64,000 nucleotides of DNA from B10-G9 sp963712165 (GTDB taxonomy: Bacteria; Chloroflexota; Anaerolineae; Anaerolineales; UBA11858), in the NCBI GenBank assembly GCA_963712165.1, contig CAVQGY010000002.1, positions 930,001-994,000 of the forward strand, in the 5' to 3' direction. Made by a program: the position numbers and the translations under genes. Below the pieces are notes generated by a model. It saw only the letters and a list, made by a program, of their open reading frames with translations. It was not told where the DNA came from and ran no database searches. Of the stretch, positions 16,884-25,730 are shown in pieces (the first letter of the stretch is position 1; every line of letters starts with the position of its first letter).

Positions 16884-18437
16884 ATGTATATTGGAGATTA
16901 TCTGGGACGCAGGGAGCTGTACAGTCCGGATCAGGAGGCCTTCGTCGATTACGGCCAGGATCCGGCTCTGCGGCTCACCTATCGGGAAGCAAATGACCGG
17001 GCGAACAGATTGGCCAATTATTACCTTTCCAGAGGGATTGAATTTCAAGACCGGGTGGCAATTCTGGCCCGGGATGGGATTGAGCACCTGGATAATTTCT
17101 TCGCCTGCGGGAAAATTGGAGCGATCCATACCGCCTTAAATTGGCGCCTACACTGGCGGGAGACCCTGGAGATCATCCATCAGACCACCCCTAAGGTACT
17201 GGTTGTCTCCCGTGATTATCATGAGGCAGCCAGCCAGATTCTCAACAATTTTCCCCCCGGGGAAAACCCTTTGGAGTTAGTTCTCTGTACAGAGGACCCT
17301 GGAGAGCTGAAGGGCCTGGATTTCCATCAAGTCCTGGCTGAGAGCCCAAATACGACGGTGGTGGAAGACAGAGTGGAACATGAGACCATTGCTGCCCTGA
17401 TTTTTACCGGCGGAACTACCGGTATGCCCAAGGCCGCCCAGGTCTCGCATAGGATGATTGCCTGGAATACACTCAATACTGTTGTTCATGATATCCGGCA
17501 TGAGGATATTTATTTGAATGTATTTCCCCTCTTCCATACCGGGGGGCTATTTGTGTACACTCTTCCCCAGGTGATCTTCGGAGGAACCACGATTCTGGTC
17601 CCCCGTTTTGACCCTGAGCTGGTCCTGGATCTGATCGAAAAAGAAACCGTGACGGTCTTTGCGGGTGTGCCGACCATGTACCAGATCCTGACCCAGGCGG
17701 AAAATTGGGATCAAGCAGATCTTTCCTCCCTGCGATTCTGCACTTCTGGGGGGGCGCCCCTGCCGGTCCCCCTGGTCAAACAGTACACCCAGGAAAAGAA
17801 AATCCGCTTTAAGCAAGGTTTTGGAATGACCGAATTTGGACCGGGGATCTTCGCCCTGGCGCCAGAGGATGCCATCATCAAAGCAGGATCGATTGGACGT
17901 CCTAACTATTTTGTGGAGGCTTTGATCAAAGCTGATGATGGCAGTGTGCTGGAAGCAGAGCAGATCGGGGAGCTGGTTCTTAAAGGGCCGTCTTACTGTT
18001 CAGGTTACTTTAATAATCCTGCAGCTAGCCAGGAAGCGGTGGATGAGGGAGGATATTTTCATACCGGAGATCTGGCAAAATTTGATCAGGAGGGATATTT
18101 CTATATTGTTGGCCGGAAGAAGGATATGTTTATCAGCGGAGGCGAGAATGTCTATCCAGCTGAAATTGAAAAAGTCCTCTATGAGCACCCGGCAGTGCAT
18201 ATGTGCGCGGTGATCGGAATGCCGGATGAACGCTGGGGGGAGGTAGGGGTGGCCTGTGTAGTCACCAAACCAGATCTGATGGTGAGTGAGGCTGACCTGA
18301 TTCATTTTATGAAGGAGCGCCTGGCTGCCTTTAAAGTGCCCAAGAAAGTGGTTTTCATGAGCGAGCTTCCCATCTCCGGGGCCGGCAAAGTGCTCAAACG
18401 TGAAATCAAAGAGATCATAATCAAGGAGGAGCTGTAA
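16884..18437 (+). CDS. AMP-forming acyl-CoA synthetase
   Basis: 517 aa from the ATG at 16884, seven bases after AAGGAA (an ATG at 16878 is also possible). ANL-superfamily motifs are in order: ATP-binding IFTGGTTGMPKAAQVSH (Gly for the usual Ser), FGMTEFGPG, YFHTGDLAKFDQEGYFYIVGRKKD with the hinge Asp/Arg, GGENVYPAEIE, and the C-terminal GAGKVLKREI containing the adenylation Lys. It activates a carboxylic acid to its CoA thioester with ATP. The stop codon directly abuts the next ATG, so the ligase and thiolase are tightly coupled. Substrate unknown. Confidence 0.92.
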   Translation: MYIGDYLGRRELYSPDQEAFVDYGQDPALRLTYREANDRANRLANYYLSRGIEFQDRVAILARDGIEHLDNFFACGKIGAIHTALNWRLHWRETLEIIHQTTPKVLVVSRDYHEAASQILNNFPPGENPLELVLCTEDPGELKGLDFHQVLAESPNTTVVEDRVEHETIAALIFTGGTTGMPKAAQVSHRMIAWNTLNTVVHDIRHEDIYLNVFPLFHTGGLFVYTLPQVIFGGTTILVPRFDPELVLDLIEKETVTVFAGVPTMYQILTQAENWDQADLSSLRFCTSGGAPLPVPLVKQYTQEKKIRFKQGFGMTEFGPGIFALAPEDAIIKAGSIGRPNYFVEALIKADDGSVLEAEQIGELVLKGPSYCSGYFNNPAASQEAVDEGGYFHTGDLAKFDQEGYFYIVGRKKDMFISGGENVYPAEIEKVLYEHPAVHMCAVIGMPDERWGEVGVACVVTKPDLMVSEADLIHFMKERLAAFKVPKKVVFMSELPISGAGKVLKREIKEIIIKEEL

Positions 18438-19706
18438 ATGCCTGCTATTAATAAGCTGGCCCGGGGGGTCTCTCTGGTAGGGGCGGGGATGAGCAATTTC
18501 GGCTCGTTCCCGGAAAAATCCAGCCGGGATATTTTTGTGGAGGCCTATCAAGACCTCAAACAATCAGTTGAGAAGGGATTTGACTCTCAGGAAGTAGAAT
18601 TTGTCATCATTGGTAATTTTTCGAGCGATTTATTTGAGGGCCAGGCCCATACAGCGCCAATTATGGCTGACGCGGTAGGCTTGGTGCCAAAACCGGCTGT
18701 CAGGGTAGAAGATGCTTGCGCGAGCAGTGGTGTGGCCCTGCGCCAGGGGATCATGGCGATCGCTTCTGGATTGTATGATGTTGTCCTGGTTGGCGGGGTT
18801 GAGATGATGACAAAATTACCCACAGCAGAAGTAACCGACACGCTTGCAGCAGCAGGCGACGCGCTCTATGAGATTCCAGTAGGTTTTACCTTTCCCGCTT
18901 TTTACGCAGCTATGGCTTCCGCCTATCTGGATCGTTATGGAGCCGTTCCCGAGGATCTGATGCAGGTTGCGATCAAGAACCACGCAAATGGGGCTCTCAA
19001 CAGCAAAGCTCAATTTGGCGTTAGCATTCCGGACTGGATGGAAAAGAGAAAACAGTCTGCCGAAAAGAAAGGCAGGCCCATACCCACCTGGAAGGATGAG
19101 TGGGACTACCTGCATGATGACCAGGCTAACCCGATGATCGCCTGGCCGCTGCGGTTATTTGACTGCTCACCGATCACGGATGGAGCAGCCGCGGCCCTGC
19201 TGGTGGCAGATGATATCGCTGAAAGATTCTCAGACCATCCCCTGAGGATCATCGGCACAGGACAGGCATCGGATTTCCCCCTGCACGACCGGCCTGACCT
19301 GACCTCCATTGGCGCCGCCAAACTGGCCGGTCAGGAAGCCTACCAGATGGCTGGACTTGGCCCAGATGACATCCACCTGGCAGAAGTCCATGACTGCTTC
19401 ACAATTGCGGAGATCATTGCCACAGAGGATCTGGGCTTTTTTGCCCCTGGTACCGGATACAACAAGGCTGAGGAGGGCATAACCACCCGGGATGGTGATA
19501 TCCCTGTCAATACTTCTGGCGGTTTGAAAGCAAAAGGCCATCCTGTTGGGGCTTCTGGGGTAGGGCAGGTAGTGGAAATCTTCAAACAATTGGGCGGAAA
19601 GGCTGGGGATCGCCAGGTTAAGGGGGATCCCCGGATCGGACTGACCCATAATGTCGGGGCGACAGGCCAGACCTGTGTTGTGCATATATTTGAGCGCGAG
19701 GAGTGA
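18438..19706 (+). CDS. Thiolase (SCP2/acetyl-CoA acetyltransferase type)
   Basis: 422 aa. The acyl-accepting Cys94 is in VEDACASSGVALRQG; VHDCFTIAEI carries a second conserved Cys-containing block; NTSGGLKAKGHPVGASG holds the active-site His; the C-terminal HNVGATGQTCVVHIFER is typical of SCP2/archaeal-type thiolases that associate with DUF35 proteins. It starts immediately after the acyl-CoA ligase stop and runs into the DUF35 gene. Such a thiolase cleaves or condenses beta-ketoacyl-CoA. In an import-and-activation cluster cleavage is more likely (inference). Confidence 0.9.
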   Translation: MPAINKLARGVSLVGAGMSNFGSFPEKSSRDIFVEAYQDLKQSVEKGFDSQEVEFVIIGNFSSDLFEGQAHTAPIMADAVGLVPKPAVRVEDACASSGVALRQGIMAIASGLYDVVLVGGVEMMTKLPTAEVTDTLAAAGDALYEIPVGFTFPAFYAAMASAYLDRYGAVPEDLMQVAIKNHANGALNSKAQFGVSIPDWMEKRKQSAEKKGRPIPTWKDEWDYLHDDQANPMIAWPLRLFDCSPITDGAAAALLVADDIAERFSDHPLRIIGTGQASDFPLHDRPDLTSIGAAKLAGQEAYQMAGLGPDDIHLAEVHDCFTIAEIIATEDLGFFAPGTGYNKAEEGITTRDGDIPVNTSGGLKAKGHPVGASGVGQVVEIFKQLGGKAGDRQVKGDPRIGLTHNVGATGQTCVVHIFEREE

Positions 19707-19708
19707 TC

Positions 19709-20131
19709 ATGTCAGAAACACAAATTCCATTCACAGCCCACGCTTTCCAGGAATTCCTCCATCAAGGACAGTTGTATGCGTCCCGCTGCCGGGATTGCCA
19801 GCGTGTTTACCTGCCTGTGCGGGTGCTGTGCCCGGATTGCGATCAAGCTAATCTGGAATGGATTGAGCTAAGCGGAAAAGGGAAGCTGGTTGCTTACACC
19901 TCTGTCTATATTGGGCCCACTTTTATGAACAAACAGGGTTTTGGGCGTGATAAACCTTATCTGACAGGTATCGTGGAGCTCGAGGAAGGGCCCAGGATCA
20001 GTGCTCGATTATTAGGCCTGGACCCACAAGATCCTGCTTCTATCAAGATAGGCACACCTCTGGCATTTACTGTGATCAAGATAGCTGAGGGAGAAAAAGA
20101 CCTGGCCCAGCTTGCCTTTCAAGTGGAATGA
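19709..20131 (+). CDS. DUF35 Zn-ribbon/OB-fold acyl-CoA-binding protein
   Basis: 140 aa. N-terminal helix (AFQEFLHQGQLYASRC), a rubredoxin-like zinc ribbon with CRDC and CPDC pairs, then an OB-fold with GKGKLVAYTSVYIGP and the closing LAFTV block. The ATG at 19709 is preferred to a GTG at 19703 because GAGGAG lies just upstream and the thiolase stop lies between. DUF35 proteins bridge thiolase and HMG-CoA-synthase-type enzymes in archaea, passing CoA intermediates. Here it follows thiolase and shares the operon with a ketosynthase-III-like protein, which suggests a comparable complex (inference). Confidence 0.9.
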   Translation: MSETQIPFTAHAFQEFLHQGQLYASRCRDCQRVYLPVRVLCPDCDQANLEWIELSGKGKLVAYTSVYIGPTFMNKQGFGRDKPYLTGIVELEEGPRISARLLGLDPQDPASIKIGTPLAFTVIKIAEGEKDLAQLAFQVE

Positions 20132-20146
20132 TAGAGGGTGATCCCT

Positions 20147-20944
20147 ATGTCAAGAGTTGAAGTTAATGGCATCAACCTGTATTATGAGTTACATGGAACC
20201 GAAAATGACCCGGTTCTGGTAATGAATAATGGGATTATCATGAATGCTGCTTCCAGCTGGGTTTTTCAAACCCAGGCGCTGGCACAGTATCACCGGGTCC
20301 TTCTGTACGACTGCAGGGGACAGGGACAATCGGATCATCCAGCAGTCCCCTACAGCATGGAAGTCCATGCGGATGATCTGGCTGGTTTGCTGGATGCCCT
20401 GAAAATTGAGCAGGCCCATATTGCCGGGATTTCCTATGGCGGGGAGGTAGCTCAGGCCTTTGCCCTCCAGTATCCTGCTAGGTCTCGGTCCCTGATCCTG
20501 GCTGATACAGCCAGTGAGGTTGGGCCGCAGCTGAGAATGATCATTCAAAGCTGGATGGACGCCCTGGAATCCGACGACCCGGTGGCTTTTTTCCACGCCA
20601 CGGTGCCCTGGAACTTCTCTGCTGAGTTTATAAGGGACAATCCGGGTCTGCTGGAGGACGCAAAAAAGCGCTATGGCCAGCTGGATTTTCCCGCTGTGAC
20701 GCGTTTGTGCCAGGCTTTTTTAGAGTTGGATTTCACTTCCCGATTAAAGGATATATCCCAGCCCACCTGTATTTTGGTGGGAGAAAAGGATTGGTTGAAA
20801 GGTATTGAATATGCCCAGATCCTCCGCGACCACATTCCGGATGCTGAGCTGCACATCATCCCGGGAGCCGGGCACGCTTCCTGTTGGGAGAACCCCGCGG
20901 TTTTTAATGCTATTGTGCTGGACTTTTTAGCAAGAAACCCTTAA
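20147..20944 (+). CDS. Alpha/beta hydrolase, second copy in the block
   Basis: 265 aa from the ATG at 20147 (a GTG at 20138 is in frame). Fold motifs: MNNGIIMNAASSW as oxyanion region, DCRGQGQSDHP, nucleophile Ser in AGISYGGEVAQ, acid Asp in LVGEKDWLKG, His in GAGHASCWENP. It is only distantly similar to the hydrolase at 14975-15790, so the operon holds two different esterase/lactonase-type enzymes. It is the last enzyme before the transporter genes, separated from them by about 210 bases with its own promoter. Substrate unknown. Confidence 0.85.
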   Translation: MSRVEVNGINLYYELHGTENDPVLVMNNGIIMNAASSWVFQTQALAQYHRVLLYDCRGQGQSDHPAVPYSMEVHADDLAGLLDALKIEQAHIAGISYGGEVAQAFALQYPARSRSLILADTASEVGPQLRMIIQSWMDALESDDPVAFFHATVPWNFSAEFIRDNPGLLEDAKKRYGQLDFPAVTRLCQAFLELDFTSRLKDISQPTCILVGEKDWLKGIEYAQILRDHIPDAELHIIPGAGHASCWENPAVFNAIVLDFLARNP

Positions 20945-20957
20945 CAAGCTAAAGGTG

Positions 20958-20995
20958 ACTGCCCTGCGGCTCTGGTTAGCGCGATTTGGGGCAGT
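20958..20995 (+). terminator. Possible weak terminator hairpin after the enzyme genes
   Basis: ACTGCCC (20958-20964) pairs with GGGCAGT (20989-20995) across a 24-base loop. There is no T-tract, so it is weak; it may still partly separate the enzyme genes from the transporter operon. Confidence 0.3.
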
Positions 20996-21024
20996 TACTG
21001 TGTAACCGCACAGCAACCAACTCT

Positions 21025-21033
21025 TGCTACAAT
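21025..21033 (+). promoter_or_regulatory. Extended -10 promoter of the Liv-type importer operon
   Basis: TGC + TACAAT, about 125 bases before the binding-protein ATG. No -35 recognised. Confidence 0.4.
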
Positions 21034-21158
21034 GGCGCTAATGGCATGATTTTCGATTATTGAAGCCTTTTTTCACCAAGGAGGTGATGCCAGGAAAAGA
21101 TTCTTTGAAGGGCTAGAAAAGCTTATCCAAGCATTTCATAAAAAGAGGAGTAAGGAGC

Positions 21159-22553
21159 ATGAAAACTAAGAGATTTTTGTTGTTAATTCTTTCCCTGCTG
21201 CTGATCAGCTCATTTGTTCTGGCAGCCTGCGCACCAGCGACTGAAGAACCCGAAGCTGAAGAGGTGCCAGAAACAGAAGTCGTCGAAGAAGCTGAAGTAG
21301 AAGAAACCGAAGAAGAGGTTGAAGAACCAGCCGGGCTTGTATGTGATGAGCCTATCAAAGTTGGATTGATCACTGACGCTTCAGGCGCCCTGGCAATTTA
21401 CGGCGCTCATATCCTGCGATCCTTTATGCTGGGTATGGAATATGCCACAGGGGCTGCTGGTTCTGCTGGCGATGTTTTTGACTTTACTGCCACTCAGGAA
21501 AACACTTTCATGGTGGACGATTGTGAAATCCAGGTCTTTGTGCGCGACGACCAATCTGACCCTCAAAATACCGCCACCCTGGCGAGGGAACTGATTGATG
21601 TCAATAATGTGGATATCCTGGTTGGCACTGTTTCCTCAGGCGCCACTGCAACCCTGCAGGGTATCGCCTTTGAAAGTGGTATCCCCCTGATCGTCGCACC
21701 TGCTGCGGCCAACGACATCACAGGAAAGGATTTCAACGAGTATACTTTCCGAACCAGCCGAAATAACTATCAGGATGCCATCAACGAATGCCTCTATCTT
21801 GCCAAGCAGTATGATACCTTCGTTCAGATTGCCCCGGACTATGCCTTTGGTTGGGGATCTGCAACAGCGTTCCGAGATGCTTGCTCGCTGCAGGGAGCCA
21901 CGTTTACGGCTGATGATATCTTTGCGCCTGCGGACACAACGGACTTCACTCCTTATATGGAGCAGGTCCTCGACTCTGGCGCGGAATCTTATATTGTCAC
22001 CTGGGCCGGCAGTGGATTTGTGCCCCTGGTGCAAGCAGCCACAGATCTAGGTGTCAATGAATCCATGGCGCTCGGCGCAACTTTCATTGACAACGTCCTG
22101 ATGCCGCTATGGTACGGCAACGCAGTGGGGAGCACCAATGGTATTCTGTACCATTATTCAGCTCCTGATAACCCTGCCAATGACTTCCTGGTAGAACAGG
22201 ATCTGGCCCGCTATGCTACTGCCCCGGACCTGTTTGATGGCGATGGCATGAATGCCGCGATTATGGTCGTGGAAGCGATCAAAGCCACCAATGGTGACGT
22301 CAGCGGTGAAGCGTTGGTTGCCATCATGGAGGGCATGACCTTTGAAGGACCGAAAGGTACCATCTACATCCGACCAGAGGACCATGTCGCCATCCAGGAT
22401 ATGTATATTCTCACCCTGGTTGATCTGACTGCGGAAAATGCGGATTACTACGAGTATGTAGAAACCACTCGCCCTGAACCGCCCTGCCTGCTGCCGGAGG
22501 AGATCAAGGATCGCTGCGGAGAACTTCCCTACGGATCTCTCAGCGGGGAATAA
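21159..22553 (+). CDS. Liv-type ABC transporter substrate-binding lipoprotein
   Basis: 464 aa. A signal peptide with lipobox VLAAC is followed by an acidic linker of about 35 residues rich in Glu, then a Peripla_BP_6 receptor from about residue 66 (IKVGLITDASGALAIYG). GTVSSGATATLQGIAFESGIPLI and the DDQSDPQNTATLARELID block are typical of branched-chain-amino-acid-family receptors, which also bind aromatic acids and other carboxylates. AGGAGTAAGGAG precedes the ATG. Permeases and ATPases follow. The protein captures the substrate outside the membrane; which substrate cannot be read from sequence. Confidence 0.92.
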   Translation: MKTKRFLLLILSLLLISSFVLAACAPATEEPEAEEVPETEVVEEAEVEETEEEVEEPAGLVCDEPIKVGLITDASGALAIYGAHILRSFMLGMEYATGAAGSAGDVFDFTATQENTFMVDDCEIQVFVRDDQSDPQNTATLARELIDVNNVDILVGTVSSGATATLQGIAFESGIPLIVAPAAANDITGKDFNEYTFRTSRNNYQDAINECLYLAKQYDTFVQIAPDYAFGWGSATAFRDACSLQGATFTADDIFAPADTTDFTPYMEQVLDSGAESYIVTWAGSGFVPLVQAATDLGVNESMALGATFIDNVLMPLWYGNAVGSTNGILYHYSAPDNPANDFLVEQDLARYATAPDLFDGDGMNAAIMVVEAIKATNGDVSGEALVAIMEGMTFEGPKGTIYIRPEDHVAIQDMYILTLVDLTAENADYYEYVETTRPEPPCLLPEEIKDRCGELPYGSLSGE

Positions 22554-22574
22554 TCTTCACGAATAACCTTTCTT

Positions 22575-22608
22575 GGAAGTTCCCGGGTAATTAAACCCGG
22601 GGACTTCC
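22575..22608 (+). terminator. Hairpin after the binding-protein gene (attenuator)
   Basis: GGAAGTTCCCGGGT (22575-22588) pairs with ACCCGGGGACTTCC (22595-22608), loop AATTAA, followed by a weak T-rich stretch. It lies 21 bases after the binding-protein stop and may lower or process the transcript before the permease and ATPase genes. Confidence 0.6.
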
Positions 22609-22622
22609 TGAAATTTGTTTTG

Positions 22623-22659
22623 CTGAGAATGGCGGAATAAAGGATTTTGCCATTCTCAG
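22623..22659 (+). terminator. Second hairpin in the same leader
   Basis: CTGAGAATGGC (22623-22633) pairs with GCCATTCTCAG (22649-22659). No T-tract follows, so it is more likely an RNA-stability or processing element than a terminator. Confidence 0.45.
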
Positions 22660-22691
22660 AAAGATAAATTAGCTGATGGATGGATGGCATT

Positions 22692-23458
22692 ATGAGCGAA
22701 ATCATTCTTGAAACCATAGATTTGCGGAAGGAATTTGATGCCCTGGTTGCGGTGGATGATGTCAGCATCCAGATCAAGCCGCACAGCCTTCACGCAATTA
22801 TTGGGCCAAATGGGGCGGGCAAAACGACTTTCTTAATTTGTTGAGTGGAAACCTTGAACCAACCCGCGGTAAGGTGATCTTCAAGGGGCGGAATATCACC
22901 CACCAGCCTGTCTATAAGACCATCCATTTTGGGATCGGCCGCTCATTTCAGATCACCAATATCTTCCCAAACCTTACCGTGTATGAGAACATCCGGCTGG
23001 CCTGCCAGGCCTTGGGGAAAGATAATTATAAGATCATCCAAAATGCAGACAAATTAGAAAACATCAATCAAAGGACGTGGGAAGTGGTTGCCCTGGTTGG
23101 TTTAAAAGCCCAGGCAGGCACATTCGCTCGGATCCTGCCGCACGGCGATCAACGAAAACTGGAGTTGGGCATGATCCTGGCGCCTGACCCTGAGGTCCTG
23201 CTGCTGGATGAGCCGACAGCAGGTATGGCTGCGGAGCAAGTGCCTGAGCTGATCGCGCTGATTAAGAAAATCCAACTGGAAGGGAATAAGACTATCCTAT
23301 TGGTGGAACACAATATGAACGTTGTGATGAGCATATCCGATACCATTACTGTGATGCATCAAGGCAAGGTGTTGGCAGAAGGATCTCCCTCTGAGATTGC
23401 CGCTGATGTTGATGTGCAGACAGCTTATTTAGGTGGTCTGTACAAGTTAGATGTGTGA
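22692..23458 (+). pseudogene. livG: Liv-type ABC transporter ATPase (LivG-like), one-base frameshift
   Basis: From the ATG at 22692 the frame encodes the normal LivG N-terminus through Walker A (IIGPNGAGKTTF), then hits TGA at about 22843. A frame starting near 22836 continues with NLLSGNLEPTRG, the Q-loop region, LPHGDQRKLELGMILAPDP (signature region), Walker B LLLDEPTAG and the switch His in LLVEHNMNV. Losing one base near 22829-22836 explains the break, since the joined protein would be of normal length (about 255 aa). No canonical slippery heptamer is present. All neighbours are intact, so a sequencing error is as likely as real inactivation. Product: cytoplasmic ATPase of the importer. 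Confidence 0.8.
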
Positions 23459-23465
23459 GGCTGCG

Positions 23466-24170
23466 ATGGATCTAATTCTCGACGTTCAAGACATCCATAC
23501 ATTTATCGGGCAGTACCATATCCTGCAGGGAGTGAATGTACAGGTGCAGGAAGGCAGCATCACAGCCTTGCTTGGCCGCAACGGCGCCGGTAAAACCACA
23601 ACCCTGAAATCGATTATTGGTCTGACACCGGCTGTAAAGGGTAAAGTGATCTATCAGGGCCAGGAAATTCAGGATATGCATTCCTTTGATATCGCCTCCC
23701 TGGGGATTGGTTTTGTGCCTGAGCATCGGGCGATCTTCCGGGATCTGAGTGTCGAGGAAAACTTGAAGATTGCCGAACGCGAGAAGGGGGACTTTGAGAA
23801 AAAACAGGATTTCATCTTTTCTCTCTTTCCAGACCTGAAGCGGTTGATCCACCTGGGGGGAGCCAATCTGTCCGGAGGGCAGCAGCAGATGCTGGCCATC
23901 GCCCGGGCCCTGGTGCCCGATAATCCCCTCCTGTTGATCGATGAACCCAGCGAGGGTTTGGCGCCAGTGTTGATTGAAAAGATGATCGAGGCCATCCGCA
24001 CGCTTTCGTCTGAAAGCACAATAGTCCTGGTAGAGCAGAATTTCCTGGTTGCTAGCCAGTTAGCTGAATTTTATGTCATTATCGAAGAAGGGCGGTCTGT
24101 CAAGGATGGTAGGATGCAGGATCTGGTCCAGGATAGCGAGACTATTCACCGCTATCTAGGAGCTGCCTGA
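23466..24170 (+). CDS. livF: Liv-type ABC transporter ATPase (LivF-like)
   Basis: 234 aa from the ATG at 23466; an ATG at 23451 would overlap the preceding stop. Motifs: Walker A LLGRNGAGKTTTLK, the Q-loop/VPEHRAIF region, signature LSGGQQQMLAIARAL, Walker B LLLIDEPSEGLAP, switch segment VLVEQNF. SLGIGFVPEHRAIFRDLSVEENL is characteristic of LivF-type ATPases. It pairs with the LivG-like ATPase at the inner face of the membrane to power import through the two permeases downstream. Intact and of normal length. Confidence 0.92.
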   Translation: MDLILDVQDIHTFIGQYHILQGVNVQVQEGSITALLGRNGAGKTTTLKSIIGLTPAVKGKVIYQGQEIQDMHSFDIASLGIGFVPEHRAIFRDLSVEENLKIAEREKGDFEKKQDFIFSLFPDLKRLIHLGGANLSGGQQQMLAIARALVPDNPLLLIDEPSEGLAPVLIEKMIEAIRTLSSESTIVLVEQNFLVASQLAEFYVIIEEGRSVKDGRMQDLVQDSETIHRYLGAA

Positions 24171-24179
24171 GGAGCCTTT

Positions 24180-25727
24180 ATGAAAATCAATCTCAGAAAA
24201 GATCTTCCCCGCTGGTTAACTTTATTAGCCCTGCTGGCCTTTTTTATCATCGCGGCCAGGGGTATGGAAACCCAGGATTGGGTGATCACCCTGCTGCGGG
24301 GACTCTCTGTTGGCTCGGTCACATTTTTGGTGGCATCCGGTTTCTCGCTGATATTCGGGCTGCTGGATGTGCTGAATATGGCTCACGGAACCATGTTCAT
24401 GATCGGGGCTTATATTGCCTGGACTGTCTATATCAGGCCGGATACTTTTATTGACCTGCTGGCCCCCATTCTCCTGCTATTGTGCGGGTTCACATTAACC
24501 TCGGTCTGGAAACGGGCCCTGCGGCACCTGCGTAAAAAGGAAAATTGGTTAAGAATAGCTCGGTGGTTGGGGTTGGCGCTGGCTGTTGCCATCCTGGCTT
24601 ATGTGCTGCCGCGATATCCCATCACAATCTGGGATGTCGGCAGTTACAGCCAAAGCCCTGTTACCTATTCCTATCTGGCAGACCAGGGGCTGATCACTTT
24701 ACCGCCTGGGCTTCCCTTTGAGGAGATCAGCCCTATCACCGCTGTAGTGGGTTTGATTGGGGCCAGCTTGCTTATTTCTTTCAGCCTTTCCGCCTTCAGC
24801 TCACGCAATCAGGCAGCGCCGCCGGTAAGCTGGAAAAATTACACCCTTTTTGCCGCGATGGCTTTTCTGGGACTGGGAGTGTTGATCTTTAACGATGGCC
24901 TGACAGCTTTTCTCACGGGCCTGAATACTACCTGGATGTTCCTGATCGCTTTGGTAGTGGGCGTTCTGGCAGGTGTTCTGCTGGGAAGTGTAATGGAAGC
25001 CACTTTGATCCGTCCTCTCTACAGCCGCCCGATTTATCAACTTATGCTGACCCTAGGTTTGAGCGCCATAGGGCTTGAGGTTGTCCGTGCTATCTGGGGG
25101 CGGCCTGAGTTTGTCATGCCCAAACCCGCCCTATTTGCGGGTACCGGGGAAGGATGCCCCGCGACTTCACTGGCTGACCTGGTTGCCAATCAGTGTTCAA
25201 CAATCATGCTTTTTGATGGCCGGATCCGGGTCTATAATGAGATCTTTATTCCCCTGGTCGGTGTGACAGTGCTGGTAGCGATCTGGATTTTATTGCAGCG
25301 GTCCCGCCTGGGTATGATCATCCGGGCTGGCGTCCAGGACAGGGAAATGGTGGAAGCCCTCGGAATTAATGTTCAACGGGTATTCAATACGGTTTTTGCC
25401 ATGGGCATTGGACTTGCAGTGCTGGGAGGCGGATTGGCTGCCCCGTCCATGGGGCTTTCGAATATGATGGGTGATACCCTGATCCTCAATGCCCTGATCG
25501 CCCTGGCAATTGGCGGTTTGACCAATTTCCCGGGAGCTGCCCTGGGGTCCCTCCTGGTAGGCATGTTACAGCAGGTGATCATCAAATATGGGTCCATAGG
25601 CATACCGATACCTTTTACTGAGATTGTATTTAAGCCGACGCCGCCATTGGTTCCGGCCTCAACAGTTCTCCTGATGGTGTTCGTCTTGTTAATTTTGCCG
25701 AATGGCTTGCTTGGGAGGAAGGAGTAG
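24180..25727 (+). CDS. livH: Liv-type ABC permease (LivH-like) with a large insertion
   Basis: 515 aa, whereas LivH permeases are usually about 290-300 aa. The N-terminal LivH block (GFSLIFGLLDVLNMAHGTMFMIGAYIAW) and the C-terminal block (SRLGMIIRAGVQDREMVEALGINV and GLTNFPGAALGSLLVGM) are normal. Between about residues 85 and 260 there is extra sequence with a charged loop (RALRHLRKKENW) and additional hydrophobic segments, which likely add two to four membrane helices and an outer loop. The frame is continuous, so this is not a frameshift artefact. GAGG precedes the ATG. It forms half of the membrane channel. Confidence 0.88.
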   Translation: MKINLRKDLPRWLTLLALLAFFIIAARGMETQDWVITLLRGLSVGSVTFLVASGFSLIFGLLDVLNMAHGTMFMIGAYIAWTVYIRPDTFIDLLAPILLLLCGFTLTSVWKRALRHLRKKENWLRIARWLGLALAVAILAYVLPRYPITIWDVGSYSQSPVTYSYLADQGLITLPPGLPFEEISPITAVVGLIGASLLISFSLSAFSSRNQAAPPVSWKNYTLFAAMAFLGLGVLIFNDGLTAFLTGLNTTWMFLIALVVGVLAGVLLGSVMEATLIRPLYSRPIYQLMLTLGLSAIGLEVVRAIWGRPEFVMPKPALFAGTGEGCPATSLADLVANQCSTIMLFDGRIRVYNEIFIPLVGVTVLVAIWILLQRSRLGMIIRAGVQDREMVEALGINVQRVFNTVFAMGIGLAVLGGGLAAPSMGLSNMMGDTLILNALIALAIGGLTNFPGAALGSLLVGMLQQVIIKYGSIGIPIPFTEIVFKPTPPLVPASTVLLMVFVLLILPNGLLGRKE

Positions 25728-25730
25728 AAC

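Noticed and set aside
22829..22843. Programmed -1 frameshift in the LivG-like gene
   Set aside because: No canonical X-XXY-YYZ heptamer or clear downstream stimulator; a one-base deletion is simpler.
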